This document shows positions 1 through 11,357 of a DNA stretch of 64,000 bases, piece after piece. A program made the translations under genes and the position numbers. The notes below the pieces were generated by a model. That model had not been told where the DNA came from. It ran no database searches and was given only the letters and a program-made list of their open reading frames with translations. The stretch is from Providencia sp. GTDB lineage: Bacteria; Pseudomonadota; Gammaproteobacteria; Enterobacterales; Enterobacteriaceae. Each line of letters opens with the position of its first letter. Position 1 is the stretch's first letter. The stretch lies in assembly GCF_003533305.1 (NCBI RefSeq), contig NZ_DOEH01000018.1:1-64000 (forward strand), given 5' to 3'.

Positions 1-50
1 GCCATTTGAATTATTTAGAGTATAGAGTGGATATACTTCAACCACTTCAA

Positions 51-1058
51 TTATTTAGATATATCTTCATCTTTTTTATTGCTATTAAAACAAGGGATAT
101 CTTCAGAAAAGCGCGCTGTAATGGAATCACGCTCGTAACCTTGAAATTCACTTAAAATAGTGTACAACTCGGGGCGGCGGCCGTGGATCCAGCGTCTTCC
201 GGTAGATGAAGTGAGCAAATCTAGATCCAAATTAGCGCATACCATTGTGTCTTCATAGGTATGACTTTCTGTGATAATCCGCCCATAAGGGTCAATAATC
301 ATGGCGTTACCAGTACGGATTTCACCGTTATCCAAGCCAACCCCATTACTGAACAAAATGAAAAAACCATTATCATGAGCGCGTGAAGGTAACCAGCGCA
401 TTAACCAGCCACGGCCATTATCACCCTGTAAAGCAGCCATGAGTTCATCGGGATTGTTATGTCGATTTTCCCAAAGACTAACTGGAATAGGTTTCATACC
501 TAAAGGGCTGCGTGAATGGGTTCCTCCGGTCTGATGTGGGGCAATAAGGATATCAGCACCCAGTAATGCAGTTATTCGTGCATTTTCGGTGAGGTTATTA
601 TCCCAACAAATAAGGATACCAACACGAACGCCCCAAGGGGTATCAAAGACAGTAAAACTATTTCCTTTGCAAATCTCTTGATGTTCAAAAGGATGGAGTT
701 TTCTGTGTATATGGCGCTTACCATCAGGCATACAAACCGCATAGGCGTTATAGAGCTTTCCGTCACTTCCCTTCTCTATAAATCCTGCCCCTATTGCCAT
801 TTGATATTTTACAGCCCAAGCAGCCACTTTGGTTATGGATGGGCCATCATCAGCAGATTCCGATAACATATAGACTTCTTCACTGCTAAGATTTGGAACG
901 TGCCAGTAGCCGGTGATGCACATCTCGGGAAATGCTAAAATCTTTATATTTTTCTCATAAGCTTGTAGGATAAAGCTTTCCATAACTGATAAGTTATACG
1001 ATTTATCGCCAGCACGGTGACAAAATTGTACAGTAGCAGTGCATAGATTGTTTTTCAT
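51..1058 (-). CDS. Nitrilase-superfamily carbon-nitrogen hydrolase
   Basis: A cytoplasmic hydrolase of 335 residues that should cleave a nitrile or amide C-N bond; the substrate cannot be read from sequence. The Glu-Lys-Cys triad of the superfamily is visible: Glu45 in FPEMCITGY, Lys120 in HRKLHP and Cys151 in ILICWDNN. The length fits a stand-alone nitrilase or aliphatic amidase. The start at 1058 has an AGGACGAG ribosome binding site a few bases upstream. It is divergent from a LysR gene beginning at 1155, which probably controls it. The acidic and lysine-rich C-terminal tail shows no domain. The class is certain; nitrilase versus amidase is not. Confidence 0.85.
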   Translation of the reverse strand: MKNNLCTATVQFCHRAGDKSYNLSVMESFILQAYEKNIKILAFPEMCITGYWHVPNLSSEEVYMLSESADDGPSITKVAAWAVKYQMAIGAGFIEKGSDGKLYNAYAVCMPDGKRHIHRKLHPFEHQEICKGNSFTVFDTPWGVRVGILICWDNNLTENARITALLGADILIAPHQTGGTHSRSPLGMKPIPVSLWENRHNNPDELMAALQGDNGRGWLMRWLPSRAHDNGFFILFSNGVGLDNGEIRTGNAMIIDPYGRIITESHTYEDTMVCANLDLDLLTSSTGRRWIHGRRPELYTILSEFQGYERDSITARFSEDIPCFNSNKKDEDISK

Positions 1059-1154
1059 TATACTCGTCCTAATCTGGTGATTAAGTCGTCATTTCACTAA
1101 AAAAAATCCAATGAGTATAATCATAATTTTTCCCCTATTTGATAACTAAAAAGA
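1059..1154. promoter_or_regulatory. Divergent control region, nitrilase / LysR
   Basis: A 96-base AT-rich spacer between two divergent starts is the usual place for a LysR operator and both promoters. I see no clear -35/-10 pair or strong dyad, so the call rests on gene arrangement only. Confidence 0.4.
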
Positions 1155-2030
1155 ATGAATATAAAACTATTACGTGCATTCGTTACTCTTGCACGCCAAG
1201 GGAAGTATCATTTGGCAGCGGATCAGCTTTGCATAACGCAACCCGCACTAACTAAGCAAATTCAGGCGATTGAGAGTATTTCTGGCCTGACCCTATTTCA
1301 GCGTGGCCGTCATGGTGCCAAGTTGACTATAGCGGGGGAACAATTAATGCATAAAGCTGATGAAGTATTGATGTCTTATGATAATTTTTGTTCTGCGATG
1401 ATAGATATTCAAAAAGGGAATACAGGCAAGATAAAAGTGGGCTTTGGTATATCGTCCTTTAGTTTGGCTCCCGAACGCGTGGCAGTTTTTCATTCGCTAT
1501 TTCCCAGTATTCAAGTATCACTGAACGATATGCCTACGGCAGTACAGCTTCAGCTTTTAATAGAAGGAAAGCTTCATGCAGGGTTTGTAAGGCTGCCAGT
1601 TAATGATCAGTTAGAAAGCAAAGCCCTCGCCGAAGAAAAATTGGTTCTTGCTATAGCGCTGAAACATTATAAAAAAGGTGTTAATGCAATAGAGTTAATT
1701 AAAACTCATAATCTTCTTCAACTTTCTCACCATCGAGGGGAAGGATTAACCGGTCAAGGGCACAAATTTCTTACCGCGAATAACATTATTCCCCCAGCTA
1801 TTTTAGTTGCTAATGATATTCAGACTTTATTAGCACTTATCGCTGCGGGTGAAGGGGTGGCTCTATTGCCTCAGAGTGTTATCCATATTCTGCCGTCTCA
1901 AGTAAAACTGGTGCTTCTTGAAGGTGCGCATACTACATGGCAAATAGGTCTAGCGTGGAATTCGAAGATAGAGGACCCTATCAGAGATAATTTTGTTAGG
2001 ACAGTACTCTCATCATCAGTGGCTTTATGA
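1155..2030 (+). CDS. LysR-family transcriptional regulator
   Basis: A 291-residue LysR regulator. The winged helix-turn-helix occupies about residues 3-60 (LRAFVTLARQGKYHLAADQL, then ITQPALTKQIQAIE). The periplasmic-binding-protein-like effector domain follows at about 90-290. It is divergent from the nitrilase-family gene 96 bases away, the standard arrangement for a dedicated activator, so I infer it senses a substrate or product of that enzyme. Its stop lies 18 bases from the end of the convergent pseudouridine synthase gene. The ribosome binding site is weak (AAAAAGA directly before ATG). Confidence 0.85.
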   Translation: MNIKLLRAFVTLARQGKYHLAADQLCITQPALTKQIQAIESISGLTLFQRGRHGAKLTIAGEQLMHKADEVLMSYDNFCSAMIDIQKGNTGKIKVGFGISSFSLAPERVAVFHSLFPSIQVSLNDMPTAVQLQLLIEGKLHAGFVRLPVNDQLESKALAEEKLVLAIALKHYKKGVNAIELIKTHNLLQLSHHRGEGLTGQGHKFLTANNIIPPAILVANDIQTLLALIAAGEGVALLPQSVIHILPSQVKLVLLEGAHTTWQIGLAWNSKIEDPIRDNFVRTVLSSSVAL

Positions 2031-2048
2031 TCAAACGAATTTTTGTGT

Positions 2049-2747
2049 TCAAAATGGACTGGCATTATGGGCTTTGATCCACTCGTTGCTAATGGGGTGC
2101 ACAAAGTGCAGTTCGCTGGCGTGCAACATTAGCCGTGGAGTTTGTTCAGTACCGGGTAGTAGAAGTCCACCATACAGGTCGCAGCCCAAAATAGGGTGTC
2201 CCAATAGCTGACAGTGGATGCGGAGTTGATGAGTACGCCCTGTTTCTGGCGTTAGTTGTACTCGCGTTAATGGAAGCAATGTTCCATCTTCCAATTCATG
2301 ATAGAAGCGCTCAATAACCTGATAGTAAGAACGGGCGGGTTTGCCGTGGATTGCACAAATCGACATTCGGGGAAATAGTGCAGGGTCTTTTGCAATGGCG
2401 GCGTCTATCACACCTTCATTCTCTATTAGATGTCCGCAAAGTAGTGCGCTGTATACCTTGGTGACTGCGCGTTGGCTGAATTGGTGGCATAGAGCGGCGT
2501 TTATCGCTTTATTGCGAGCAATCACCATTAATCCGGAAGTGCCGAAATCGAGACGGTGGACAAGAGTACAGCCGGGAAATATCTGCACCAATCGGTGATG
2601 TACTGAGTCTAGATTTTGTGGGTTTTTCCCCGAAAGACTAAGTAGTCCGGCAGGTTTATTGATAAGCACGAGATGCTCGTCCTGATAGAGATTTTCAATT
2701 TCTTCATGGCACGGCGGAGCAATAAAAGTATCGATAATCTTAGACAT
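2049..2747 (-). CDS. RluA-family pseudouridine synthase
   Basis: A 232-residue RNA pseudouridine synthase that isomerises uridine in rRNA or tRNA. The catalytic motif HRLDFGTSG carries the nucleophilic Asp67, and the conserved C-terminal TGRTHQLRIHCQLLGHPILGD-like block is present with the last Asp replaced by Cys (ILGCDLYGG). It has no S4 domain, which suits RluA or TruC rather than RluC/RluD. It differs enough from E. coli RluA that I treat it as a paralogue and give no symbol. It stands alone between two LysR genes, with no apparent functional link to them. Confidence 0.85.
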   Translation of the reverse strand: MSKIIDTFIAPPCHEEIENLYQDEHLVLINKPAGLLSLSGKNPQNLDSVHHRLVQIFPGCTLVHRLDFGTSGLMVIARNKAINAALCHQFSQRAVTKVYSALLCGHLIENEGVIDAAIAKDPALFPRMSICAIHGKPARSYYQVIERFYHELEDGTLLPLTRVQLTPETGRTHQLRIHCQLLGHPILGCDLYGGLLLPGTEQTPRLMLHASELHFVHPISNEWIKAHNASPF

Positions 2748-2840
2748 CAGGCTATCTCGATAAAAAGTAGAAATGAATGATAACTAATTTTAAGCCGACT
2801 GGCGAATCGGGGTATGGCGAGAAAACGTATTTATTCTTGA

Positions 2841-3842
<1,002 letters not shown>

Positions 3843-3855
3843 TATTTAAAAATAA

Positions 3856-3890
3856 GGCTGATACAGTGGTTTTAGCAACTGTAATCAGCC
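3856..3890. terminator. Hairpin between convergent genes
   Basis: Arms GGCTGAT-ACAGT and ACTGT-A-ATCAGCC pair across a short loop between the stop codons of the LysR (3842) and the aldo/keto reductase (3901). The side reading toward the LysR gene is A-rich on the plus strand, giving a T-rich tail on the minus strand. It fits best as the terminator of the reductase gene, and may act both ways. Confidence 0.6.
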
Positions 3891-3900
3891 CTAATTCATA

Positions 3901-4893
<993 letters not shown>

Positions 4894-4928
4894 TTAGTTC
4901 CTAATAACTGCGTTCATTGTTTGTTTTG

Positions 4929-5349
<421 letters not shown>

Positions 5350-5559
5350 CTACCTGTGAGATAAAGCATAACGTAAATTTATTGATTAGATTAGAGGCTG
5401 TTATTTTCTAGCGCTTATGAGCAAAATTCATGAATTCAGATTAACTAAATAAAAAACCACTTAAGAAAGTAGAGGGGGAGAGGTGAAGTAATAATGTTAT
5501 AATACAAAAGGTTGTGATTACGAATGTATCGATAATAACTAATATTTATTTTGTTATGG

Positions 5560-6456
5560 TTATTTTGCTCTATATCGTATTGCTTCAACAAAAGCCATAA
5601 AAGCAGGTGAGGATTGACGACGGTTTGGATAATATAAATGAAAGCCTTCAAAATAAGGGCTGTAATCTGTTAATACTGCTTGTAGCTTGCCGCTAGTGAT
5701 ATAAGGTTCGGCTAAATGTTCAGGAATATAGGCTATTCCCATTCCATCAAGAGCGGCATTCAGCTGGTGGAGGGTGCTATTAAAGACTAATTGCCCATCG
5801 AGTTTCATACTAAAAGCACGACCTTCATGTTCAAACTCCCACGCATAAATAATACCAGCGGCTCGGTGGCGAATGTTAATACATTGATGCTGAATGAGAT
5901 TATCAGGAATTAAAGGTTTTGGAGAGGATTCAAAGTAAGATGGCGAGCCAACAGCAATTAAGCGCCAGTTTGGTCCAATTCGTACTGCTATCATGTCCTT
6001 ATTGATCTCATCGCCAATGCGAATACCTGCATCAAAACGTTCTTCTACAACATTAGTAAATCCGTAATCGACATACATTTCTAGCGTAATATCGGGATAT
6101 TGTTGTAAAAATTCTTTGAGCATGGGGCGAATATACAATTCAATTTGGTCGTCTGTGCAGCTTAAACGAATAGTTCCCCGTGGTTTATCTCTCAGCTCAC
6201 CAAGTGCGTTAAGTTCAGCATCAATTTGTTCAAATAGAGGACTAATTGCATTCATTAGCTGTTCACCCGCTTCGGTCGCAGAGACATTGCGTGTTGTTCT
6301 TGCTAATAAACGAATACCTAATCGTTCTTCTAAAAGTCGAATGGTGTGGCTTAATGCCGAGGGTGTCACACCAAGTCTTGCTGCCGCTTTAGTAAAACTC
6401 TTTTCTTGAGCAACGATAAGAAAGGCGTGTAAGTCGTTCATTTTGCTTTTTGTCAT
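5560..6456 (-). CDS. LysR-family transcriptional regulator
   Basis: A 298-residue LysR protein. HTH residues are about 8-65 (FTKAAARLGVTPSALSHTIRLLEERLG), followed by the co-inducer domain. The start at 6456 gives MTKSKMNDLHAF; the internal ATG at residue 6 is also possible because neither has a strong ribosome binding site. It is divergent from the MFS pump at 6571, with about 110 bases between, and probably regulates the pump, the cyclophilin-like protein and the hydrolase that follow. It is close in sequence to the LysR at 2949-3842. Confidence 0.85.
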   Translation of the reverse strand: MTKSKMNDLHAFLIVAQEKSFTKAAARLGVTPSALSHTIRLLEERLGIRLLARTTRNVSATEAGEQLMNAISPLFEQIDAELNALGELRDKPRGTIRLSCTDDQIELYIRPMLKEFLQQYPDITLEMYVDYGFTNVVEERFDAGIRIGDEINKDMIAVRIGPNWRLIAVGSPSYFESSPKPLIPDNLIQHQCINIRHRAAGIIYAWEFEHEGRAFSMKLDGQLVFNSTLHQLNAALDGMGIAYIPEHLAEPYITSGKLQAVLTDYSPYFEGFHLYYPNRRQSSPAFMAFVEAIRYRAK

Positions 6457-6570
6457 TAGTGAATTTTTCTCACAAGTTCATAAAGATTATGCCTACTAAT
6501 TAAATTATCTACCCTATGCCATCATAGTGTCCATTAATTTGTGATTTATAAATAAGAGGGAATGAACGGG

Positions 6571-7794
6571 ATGGATAACGCTATTTTACAAAAAGAACCG
6601 CAGCCCCAAAATGCAAATTGGAGTGCGGTTTTTGCTATGACCTTATGTGTCTTTGTGTTGATAGCATCAGAATTTATGCCTGTGAGTTTATTGACACCTC
6701 TTGCTCGTGATTTTCAAGTCACTGAAGGTATGGCTGGTCAAGGTATCACTATTTCAGGTTTTTTTGCGGTGATCACCAGTTTGTTTATTTCTGTATTAAC
6801 GAAAGGAATAAATCGTAAAACCTTATTATTGGGATTAACGGCGATTATGGGACTCTCGGGTGCTCTGATTGCTTTAGCCTCAAATTATTATGTTTATATG
6901 GTAGGTCGGGCATTAATCGGTGTTGTTGTTGGCGGATTTTGGTCGATGTCTGCCGCTATAGCCATGCGTTTAGTACCGATAAATCAAGTACCTCGCGCTT
7001 TAGCCATTTTTAATAGTGGTAATGCACTAGCAATGGTAATTGCGGCGCCATTGGGGGCTTTTTTAGGTGCGGTTGTGGGATGGCGAGGCGCATTTTTTTG
7101 CCTAGTTCCTATTGCAGTACTTGCCATTATTTGGCTGTGGGTGAGTTTGCCTTCGATGCCACCTAAGCTATTGTCTAACCAAAATAATCAGCATATTTTC
7201 ACCATTTTTACGTTATTTAAGCGTCGTGTTATTGCCCTTGGCATGCTGGCTGTTGGATTTTTCTTCATGGGTCAATTCACGCTGTTTACCTATGTTCGTC
7301 CTTTCCTTGAAACCGTTACAAAAATTGATATTTCGATGGTGACGTTAATTTTATTAATTATGGGTATTGCAGGATTTATTGGGACGCTCTTAGTAGGGAA
7401 CGTATTAAAACGTGGACTTTATCGAACATTAGCAGCGATACCATTATTAATGACCATAGCTGCTTTATCTCTTATTGCTTTTGGTCATTCGCTAGTTGCC
7501 GTCATGATTTTATTAGGAATTTGGGGATTGATATCAACAGCAGCACCTGTTGGCTGGTGGAGTTGGGTGCCGCGAATTTTTCCAAATAATGCAGAAGCGG
7601 GTGGTGGTTTAATGGTGGCCGTTATTCAACTTTCTATCGCGTTGGGTTCTACGGTTGGCGGTTTGCTTTTTGATATTAGTGGTTATCAAAGTGCTTTTGT
7701 TTTCAGTGCGCTATTTCTAGTGATTGCAGCCATATTGGTTAAGTTTACGGCTAAGACTGAAGGAGTAGTTCATGTCGAGAATATCACCGAATAA
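6571..7794 (+). CDS. MFS efflux transporter, NepI-like (DHA1 family)
   Basis: A 12-helix major facilitator of about 407 residues in the inner membrane. It resembles NepI, the purine ribonucleoside exporter, in the conserved stretches NWSAVFAM, FMPVSLLTPLA, GGFWSMSAAIAMRLVP and PVGWWSWVPRIF. A function in drug or metabolite efflux by proton antiport is expected for the family; the substrate is inferred only. An in-frame ATG at 6562 lies two bases from the AGAGGG ribosome binding site, too close, so ATG 6571 is preferred. The 3' end overlaps the next gene by 23 bases, showing translational coupling. Confidence 0.82.
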   Translation: MDNAILQKEPQPQNANWSAVFAMTLCVFVLIASEFMPVSLLTPLARDFQVTEGMAGQGITISGFFAVITSLFISVLTKGINRKTLLLGLTAIMGLSGALIALASNYYVYMVGRALIGVVVGGFWSMSAAIAMRLVPINQVPRALAIFNSGNALAMVIAAPLGAFLGAVVGWRGAFFCLVPIAVLAIIWLWVSLPSMPPKLLSNQNNQHIFTIFTLFKRRVIALGMLAVGFFFMGQFTLFTYVRPFLETVTKIDISMVTLILLIMGIAGFIGTLLVGNVLKRGLYRTLAAIPLLMTIAALSLIAFGHSLVAVMILLGIWGLISTAAPVGWWSWVPRIFPNNAEAGGGLMVAVIQLSIALGSTVGGLLFDISGYQSAFVFSALFLVIAAILVKFTAKTEGVVHVENITE

Positions 7795-8251
7795 AATTAC
7801 GATATCTTTATGCCTTTGCATGTTGATTTCGTTTTTTAACTCGATTCAATCCGTTTATGCCAGTGACACTTCTGTGGGTCAGAAGGTAAAAACACACCTT
7901 ATACAAATACGTGTAGATAACCAAGTAGTTATAGGGAAATTGGATGATACCGAAACCGTACGTGATTTTATTACTTTATTACCGATAACCGTTGAACTTG
8001 CTGATTATGCCGCTACGGAAAAAATCACTTATCTTCCACGCAAATTACTGACTCGAAATACCCCTGAAGGGATAACACCAGAAATAGGTGACATTGCTTA
8101 TTATGCGCCTTGGGGAAATATCGCCATTTTTTATCAGAGATTTCATTATTCATCGGGCTTAATTCGATTGGGGAAAATTACTCAAGGTATTGAACATTTG
8201 AAATTTAAATCAGCGAAGCAAGTCACGATAGTGCTTTTCCAAGAAAACTAA
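7772..8251 (+). CDS. Secreted cyclophilin-like domain protein
   Basis: A 159-residue protein with an N-terminal Sec signal peptide (hydrophobic residues about 10-30, likely cut near VYA-SD). The mature part resembles the small bacterial cyclophilin-like fold: IRVDNQVVIGKLDDTETVRDFITLLPITVEL, then PEIGDIAYYAPWGNIAIFY. Such proteins often sit beside reductases and alpha/beta hydrolases, as here; their biochemical role is unclear. It starts inside the end of the MFS gene with AAGGAG six bases upstream, and the hydrolase follows 15 bases later, so the three form one operon. Confidence 0.7.
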   Translation: MSRISPNKITISLCLCMLISFFNSIQSVYASDTSVGQKVKTHLIQIRVDNQVVIGKLDDTETVRDFITLLPITVELADYAATEKITYLPRKLLTRNTPEGITPEIGDIAYYAPWGNIAIFYQRFHYSSGLIRLGKITQGIEHLKFKSAKQVTIVLFQEN

Positions 8252-8266
8252 CAGAGGGTTAATTTT

Positions 8267-9409
8267 ATGAATAGTTATCGACAAAAATTATCAAAATATC
8301 CGCTTAATAATGAACGTCGTCATTTACTTAAATTAACAGGGGCGAGCCTCGCAGTGGCCAGTATTGCATCGGTGATAGCAACTCCTGCCTCGGCTCAATC
8401 AATGCCATTACTGAATCAAAAGTGGGATAAAACTTTTGCAAAAAGTGAGAACGTTGAGCACCAAAAAGTAAGTTTTAAAAATAGATATGGCTTGGTATTA
8501 GTGGCTGATTTATATCAACCTAAAAATAGGCATGAAAAATTAGCAGCAATTGCGCTCAGTGGTCCTTTTGGTGCAGTAAAAGAGCAATCCTCTGGTTTAT
8601 ATGCGCAAACGTTAGCGGAGCGTGGTTTTATTACATTAGCATTTGACCCGTCGTTTACTGGGGAAAGTGGAGGTGAGCCACGCAATGTCGCTTCAGCGGA
8701 TATCAACACTGAAGATTTTAGTGCTGCGATAGATTTTTTAGGAATGCAGCCAAATGTTGACCGAAATCGTATTGGTGTTTTAGCCATATGCGGTTTGAGT
8801 GGAATGGCATTGACTGCCGCTACCAGCGATTCACGAATCAAAGCAGTTGCAACGGCTTCAATGTACGATATGTCTCGCAGTATTAGCCGTGGATATCAAG
8901 ATAGTTATACCGTTGAGCAACGCCAAAAAGTGATTGATTACCTTAGTCAACAGCGTTGGGAAGATGCTGAGAAGGGTGACTATGCGCTTGGTTATCACGA
9001 AGTTCCTTTTGATGAAAATGGCAATATTATCAAAGGACAACGAGTTTTACCGGAAACCTTACCTGAGAACGCACCTACCGTATTAGCGGCATTTTACGAT
9101 TATTACCGCACGCCTAGAGGCTTCCACCCTAGATCAATTAATTCATCGACTGCATGGACGGCCACTACGCCGATATCATTTTTTAATTTTCCGATGCACG
9201 CCAATATTGACATGATCTCACCAAGGCCTATTTTATTAATCGCTGGGGAGAATGCACACTCTCGATATTATTCTGAAGATGTTTATAAACAGGCTTCTGA
9301 GCCAAAAGAATTATTGATTATCCCGAATGCAGATCATGTTGATTTATATGACAATATCAAAAAAATCCCTTTTGATAAACTCAGTGATTTTTTTCAACAA
9401 AATCTATGA
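8267..9409 (+). CDS. Exported alpha/beta hydrolase with Tat signal
   Basis: A 380-residue hydrolase of the dienelactone-hydrolase/YcjY-like group. The N terminus has a twin-arginine motif (ERRHLLKLTG, Arg17-Arg18), a hydrophobic stretch and ASA-Q as a likely cleavage site at 43/44, so it should be exported folded to the periplasm. The nucleophile elbow reads AICGLSG, placing Cys175 where most esterases have Ser. The likely catalytic His is in NADHVDLYD near the C terminus. It ends the MFS/cyclophilin operon and has an AGAGGG ribosome binding site. The substrate is not known. Confidence 0.75.
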   Translation: MNSYRQKLSKYPLNNERRHLLKLTGASLAVASIASVIATPASAQSMPLLNQKWDKTFAKSENVEHQKVSFKNRYGLVLVADLYQPKNRHEKLAAIALSGPFGAVKEQSSGLYAQTLAERGFITLAFDPSFTGESGGEPRNVASADINTEDFSAAIDFLGMQPNVDRNRIGVLAICGLSGMALTAATSDSRIKAVATASMYDMSRSISRGYQDSYTVEQRQKVIDYLSQQRWEDAEKGDYALGYHEVPFDENGNIIKGQRVLPETLPENAPTVLAAFYDYYRTPRGFHPRSINSSTAWTATTPISFFNFPMHANIDMISPRPILLIAGENAHSRYYSEDVYKQASEPKELLIIPNADHVDLYDNIKKIPFDKLSDFFQQNL

Positions 9410-9497
9410 GTCAGGATATGATTGTTTTTATAAATAAAACTCATTAATTTACTTTGATATATGAGCTTAGTAATCATACGTTTTAAAATAGAAAAAT

Positions 9498-9524
9498 ATC
9501 CGGAAAGTTAAAAACTCTCCGGAT
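9498..9524. terminator. Bidirectional hairpin terminator
   Basis: Arms ATCCGGAAAG and CTCTCCGGAT form a 10-bp stem with one mismatch around a short A-rich loop. A/T-rich tracts flank both sides. It lies between the convergent ends of the hydrolase (9409) and the last gene of the peptide operon (9557), and can serve both. Confidence 0.75.
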
Positions 9525-9556
9525 TTAAAAATAAGTTTAATTTTATTAAATAATAA

Positions 9557-10294
9557 CTAAGCCGTTAAACCACCATCTAAGACAATAGTTTGTCCTGTTA
9601 GATATTGGCTATCTTCTCCGATGAGAAACTTAACCGTTTTAGCGACTTCTTGGGGTTGTCCTAATCGGCGCAATGGAATATTTTTGCACATTGCTTTTAG
9701 CTTAGCTTCCGGCATTGCGTTGGTCATATCACTGTCAATAAGCCCTGGCGCAACACAATTAACACGTAAACCAAAACGTCCTATTTCATGGGCTAATGAA
9801 CGCGTTAGGCCTATCATTGCTGATTTACTTGCTGCGTATGCTGTTTGGCCAATGTTGCCTTTTAATCCAGTGACGGATGACATTAAAACAATCGAACCAT
9901 TACGCGCCATTAGCATTGATGGCAGTAACTCACGGTTCCAATTAATAATAGAAATGATATTGTTATCCATAACATCTCGCCAAACCTCAGCATCTTGATG
10001 AATATGTAACGCATCCCTCGTAATACCAGCATTATGAATAATCGCAGCAGGTTCACCGAATGTTTCTAATAAAGATTGAGTGAGTGCTTTGACTTGTTTT
10101 TCATCTTTACCATCACATTGGTATCCTTTTACCCACGTATCAGAATGTGTATTTTTAAAGGACGCTAATGCATTTGAAATACCCTCAGTATTACGCCCAG
10201 TAAAAACCACATTCCAATGGGATAATAATTCAGTCACGAGTGCTTGCCCAATACCTCGGCTTCCACCTGTAATGAGTACCCATTTATCTGCCAT
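9557..10294 (-). CDS. 3-oxoacyl-ACP reductase, FabG-like SDR
   Basis: A 245-residue short-chain dehydrogenase with the FabG hallmarks: NADP-binding TGGSRGIG (residues 9-16), IIHNAG near 86-90, and the catalytic Ser140 (SSVTG), Tyr153 and Lys157 (YAASK). The C terminus [11 protein letters not shown] is typical. It should reduce a 3-ketoacyl thioester on the ACP encoded one base upstream. It is the last gene of the 11-gene peptide operon and is followed by a hairpin terminator. As one of four fatty-acid-synthase-type genes here, it is probably a dedicated copy rather than the housekeeping FabG. Confidence 0.88.
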   Translation of the reverse strand: MADKWVLITGGSRGIGQALVTELLSHWNVVFTGRNTEGISNALASFKNTHSDTWVKGYQCDGKDEKQVKALTQSLLETFGEPAAIIHNAGITRDALHIHQDAEVWRDVMDNNIISIINWNRELLPSMLMARNGSIVLMSSVTGLKGNIGQTAYAASKSAMIGLTRSLAHEIGRFGLRVNCVAPGLIDSDMTNAMPEAKLKAMCKNIPLRRLGQPQEVAKTVKFLIGEDSQYLTGQTIVLDGGLTA

Positions 10295-10546
10295 TTAAGA
10301 TTCAGACTCCTTGTCGATATGTTCACATAATATTTTCACTGAAATATTAGGGTGTTGAATGAAAAAATCAGCGTCTAATGAGAGGTTAAACTCACGTTTT
10401 ACAAGTACCATTAATTCAACATAATCTAAGCTATCAAACTCTAGTTGGATTAATGTTAGGTTTTCATTCATATCCTCTGTTTCTAAATCTTTAGCATCAC
10501 AGATCATTTCACTAATTTTGATATAAATATTTTGATATTGACTCAT
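10295..10546 (-). CDS. Acyl carrier protein
   Basis: An 83-residue acidic carrier protein. Ser39 in the motif DSLDYVEL is the expected phosphopantetheine attachment site, and the flanking helices are rich in Glu/Asp as in AcpP. It would hold the acyl chain built by the adjacent ketosynthase, reductase and dehydratase-like proteins. It is divergent enough (three Cys/Met-rich helices, FIQHPNISVKILCEHI) that it is not the housekeeping AcpP. It lies directly before the FabG-like gene with no gap, and 16 bases after the MaoC-like gene. Confidence 0.88.
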   Translation of the reverse strand: MSQYQNIYIKISEMICDAKDLETEDMNENLTLIQLEFDSLDYVELMVLVKREFNLSLDADFFIQHPNISVKILCEHIDKESES

Positions 10547-10562
10547 CGTATTGTCCTTTGTT

Positions 10563-11357
10563 CTATTTACTTTTAGCGTTAACTTTTAATGTTATGGAAT
10601 TACTCACTAATTTATTTTTATAACGAGCAATTGTTTTAATACAAATTAATAATCCAGTTTCTATGTCACCGATAACTAATGAAGGTTGAATACTGATATG
10701 AATAGGTTCAGGGGTAACGGCGGGTACCCATTTTTGAAGTAGGCTGCTTTCAAAGATGATTTCTTGATGTGTTTGAACGATTGGATAATCTGAAAAAATA
10801 TCTTTTAAGGTTGTACCTTCCGGTAGCCAAGCTGCAATATTTTCTTGGCGTAGTAGGGCATCATCATGTATCAAATATTGAAACATAACGGCATCAATAA
10901 ATTGCCAGTCATATAGTTCTTTTGAAAAAACAGCGAATGATGATTGTAATATTGCCACCTCATCTGAAGATAGGCAGTTCATTGTTTCTGAATCATTCAA
11001 ATCAAAAGTATTTAGCGAAGATAGCTGACACGTTAAGCTATTTTTTTGATCTTCAGCGGATAAGACGGCGACGGAACCCGCTTTGTTTCGAGTTACTAAA
11101 TGATAGGTTTTATCGTTCCATAATGGATTGCGTAGTCGTACAACACATTTTATATAAGCGTTATTTGGCGCTACGTCATGACAAACTTGCTCACTAGCAA
11201 ATTGTTTCGCGTCTAATAATACGCGCATACCATGGACACTGAGCTGATCAAGGCCCTGTGCTTGTACCCAATTAAGGTCAAAATGGATTGGGTTATAGTC
11301 ACCTGAAAACGCCGCCCAGTGGTGAGCATCCTTTAGGGTATAATGTAAGGGCTTCAT
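10563..11357 (-). CDS. MaoC-like (hot-dog) acyl dehydratase/hydratase
   Basis: A 264-residue protein whose N-terminal part carries the hydratase signature FSGDYNPIHFD, with Asp20 and His25 as the expected catalytic pair, followed by VHGMRVLLD. This is the R-specific enoyl hydratase/MaoC pattern. The C-terminal half is less conserved and may be a second, degenerate hot-dog domain, given the length of about twice a single domain. It probably dehydrates 3-hydroxyacyl-ACP. Its start overlaps the ketosynthase stop by four bases (ATGA type), so the two are translationally coupled. Confidence 0.72.
   Translation of the reverse strand: MKPLHYTLKDAHHWAAFSGDYNPIHFDLNWVQAQGLDQLSVHGMRVLLDAKQFASEQVCHDVAPNNAYIKCVVRLRNPLWNDKTYHLVTRNKAGSVAVLSAEDQKNSLTCQLSSLNTFDLNDSETMNCLSSDEVAILQSSFAVFSKELYDWQFIDAVMFQYLIHDDALLRQENIAAWLPEGTTLKDIFSDYPIVQTHQEIIFESSLLQKWVPAVTPEPIHISIQPSLVIGDIETGLLICIKTIARYKNKLVSNSITLKVNAKSK

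Noticed and set aside
678-866. Plus-strand frame inside the nitrilase gene
   Set aside because: It is antisense to a well-supported enzyme gene with all catalytic residues; no family resemblance.
5445-5651. AT-rich minus-strand frame of 68 codons overlapping the end of the LysR gene
   Set aside because: Composition is Tyr/Ile/Asn/Leu-rich as in translated AT-rich non-coding DNA, it overlaps the real LysR frame and has no ribosome binding site.
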